Assembly: GCA_019192545.1 (NCBI GenBank) | Contig: JAHCMI010000021.1 | Coordinates: forward strand, 46,461-110,460 | DNA: 64,000 bases | DNA from: Rivularia sp. MS3 | Lineage (GTDB): Bacteria; Cyanobacteriota; Cyanobacteriia; Cyanobacteriales; Nostocaceae | Reading direction: 5' to 3' | Made by a program: the position numbers and the translations under genes | Shown: positions 63,950 to 64,000 of the stretch, piece by piece | How positions within the stretch are numbered: position 1 is the first letter of the stretch | Layout of the letters: every line of letters starts with the position of its first letter | Notes under the pieces: generated by a model | What the model saw: the letters and a program-made list of their open reading frames with translations, nothing else | The model's database searches: none | Told to the model about the DNA's origin: nothing

Positions 63950-64000
63950 TGGTTTGTCCTATTAATAATGACGGGTAAGGGCAGGGAGGGGGAGAGGGGG

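Overview
The window comes from a filamentous, probably heterocyst-forming (Nostocales-like) cyanobacterium. The evidence is repeated HIP1 octamers (GCGATCGC, for example near 717, 9500, 18953, 28058, 33079, 36668, 45126, 58012), many heptanucleotide short tandem repeats between genes, a cytochrome b6f petL gene, a crtO-type ketolase, a CYP110-like P450, a plant-type glycerate kinase and several pentapeptide-repeat proteins. I saw no rRNA, tRNA, CRISPR array, transposase or prophage genes.

Region 1 (about 0.2-25.7 kb, all on +) is a surface-glycan locus. It opens with a UDP-ManNAc dehydrogenase and a complete pseudaminic-acid route: pseB, pseC, a PseF-like cytidylyltransferase, a pseG-pseH fusion and pseI. 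An aldo/keto reductase, a second cytidylyltransferase and an SDR lie among these genes, overlapping their neighbours. Next come a Wzx flippase, a probable sugar transferase, a Wzy-like polymerase, two glycosyltransferases, a heparinase II/III-like protein, a WbuB-like glycosyltransferase, an atypical SDR, a YdcF-like protein, a WbpM/PglF-like membrane dehydratase, a WbpL-like initiating transferase and a PglD-like acetyltransferase. The likely product is a Wzx/Wzy-dependent polysaccharide containing a nonulosonic acid.

Region 2 (25.8-33.7 kb) is housekeeping: a Uma2-family gene remnant, aroB, petL (31 codons), bioB, a membrane pentapeptide protein, a GNAT acetyltransferase, a small exported protein with LTxxQ-like motifs, selO and glycerate kinase.

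Region 3 (33.8-40.1 kb) looks like a purine/ureide uptake and breakdown cluster. It holds a BMP-type ABC transporter (double ATPase plus two permeases, no binding protein seen), a PuuE-like deacetylase-fold protein and a ureidoglycolate-lyase-like protein. A 40-codon membrane ORF sits antisense between the ATPase and the permeases.

Region 4 (40.1-55.4 kb) is mixed: a coiled-coil pentapeptide protein, a carotenoid-desaturase-like flavoprotein, a P450, a CPA1 antiporter, a degenerate receiver protein, a saccharopine-dehydrogenase-like protein, crtO, a DUF2993 protein and topoisomerase IB. It includes a decaying patch with an HNH endonuclease gene broken by an in-frame amber codon, its ribbon-helix-helix-like partner, a probably 5'-truncated DUF6745-like gene, and a 183-bp tandem repeat.

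Region 5 (55.6-64 kb) is envelope-related: an ABC ATPase, an ABC1-family kinase, mannose-1-phosphate guanylyltransferase, a divergent LCP-family protein, a lumenal/periplasmic pentapeptide protein and MurJ. Heptamer repeats fill most intergenic gaps from 27 to 62 kb and often supply the stop codon, and sometimes the last residues, of the flanking gene.
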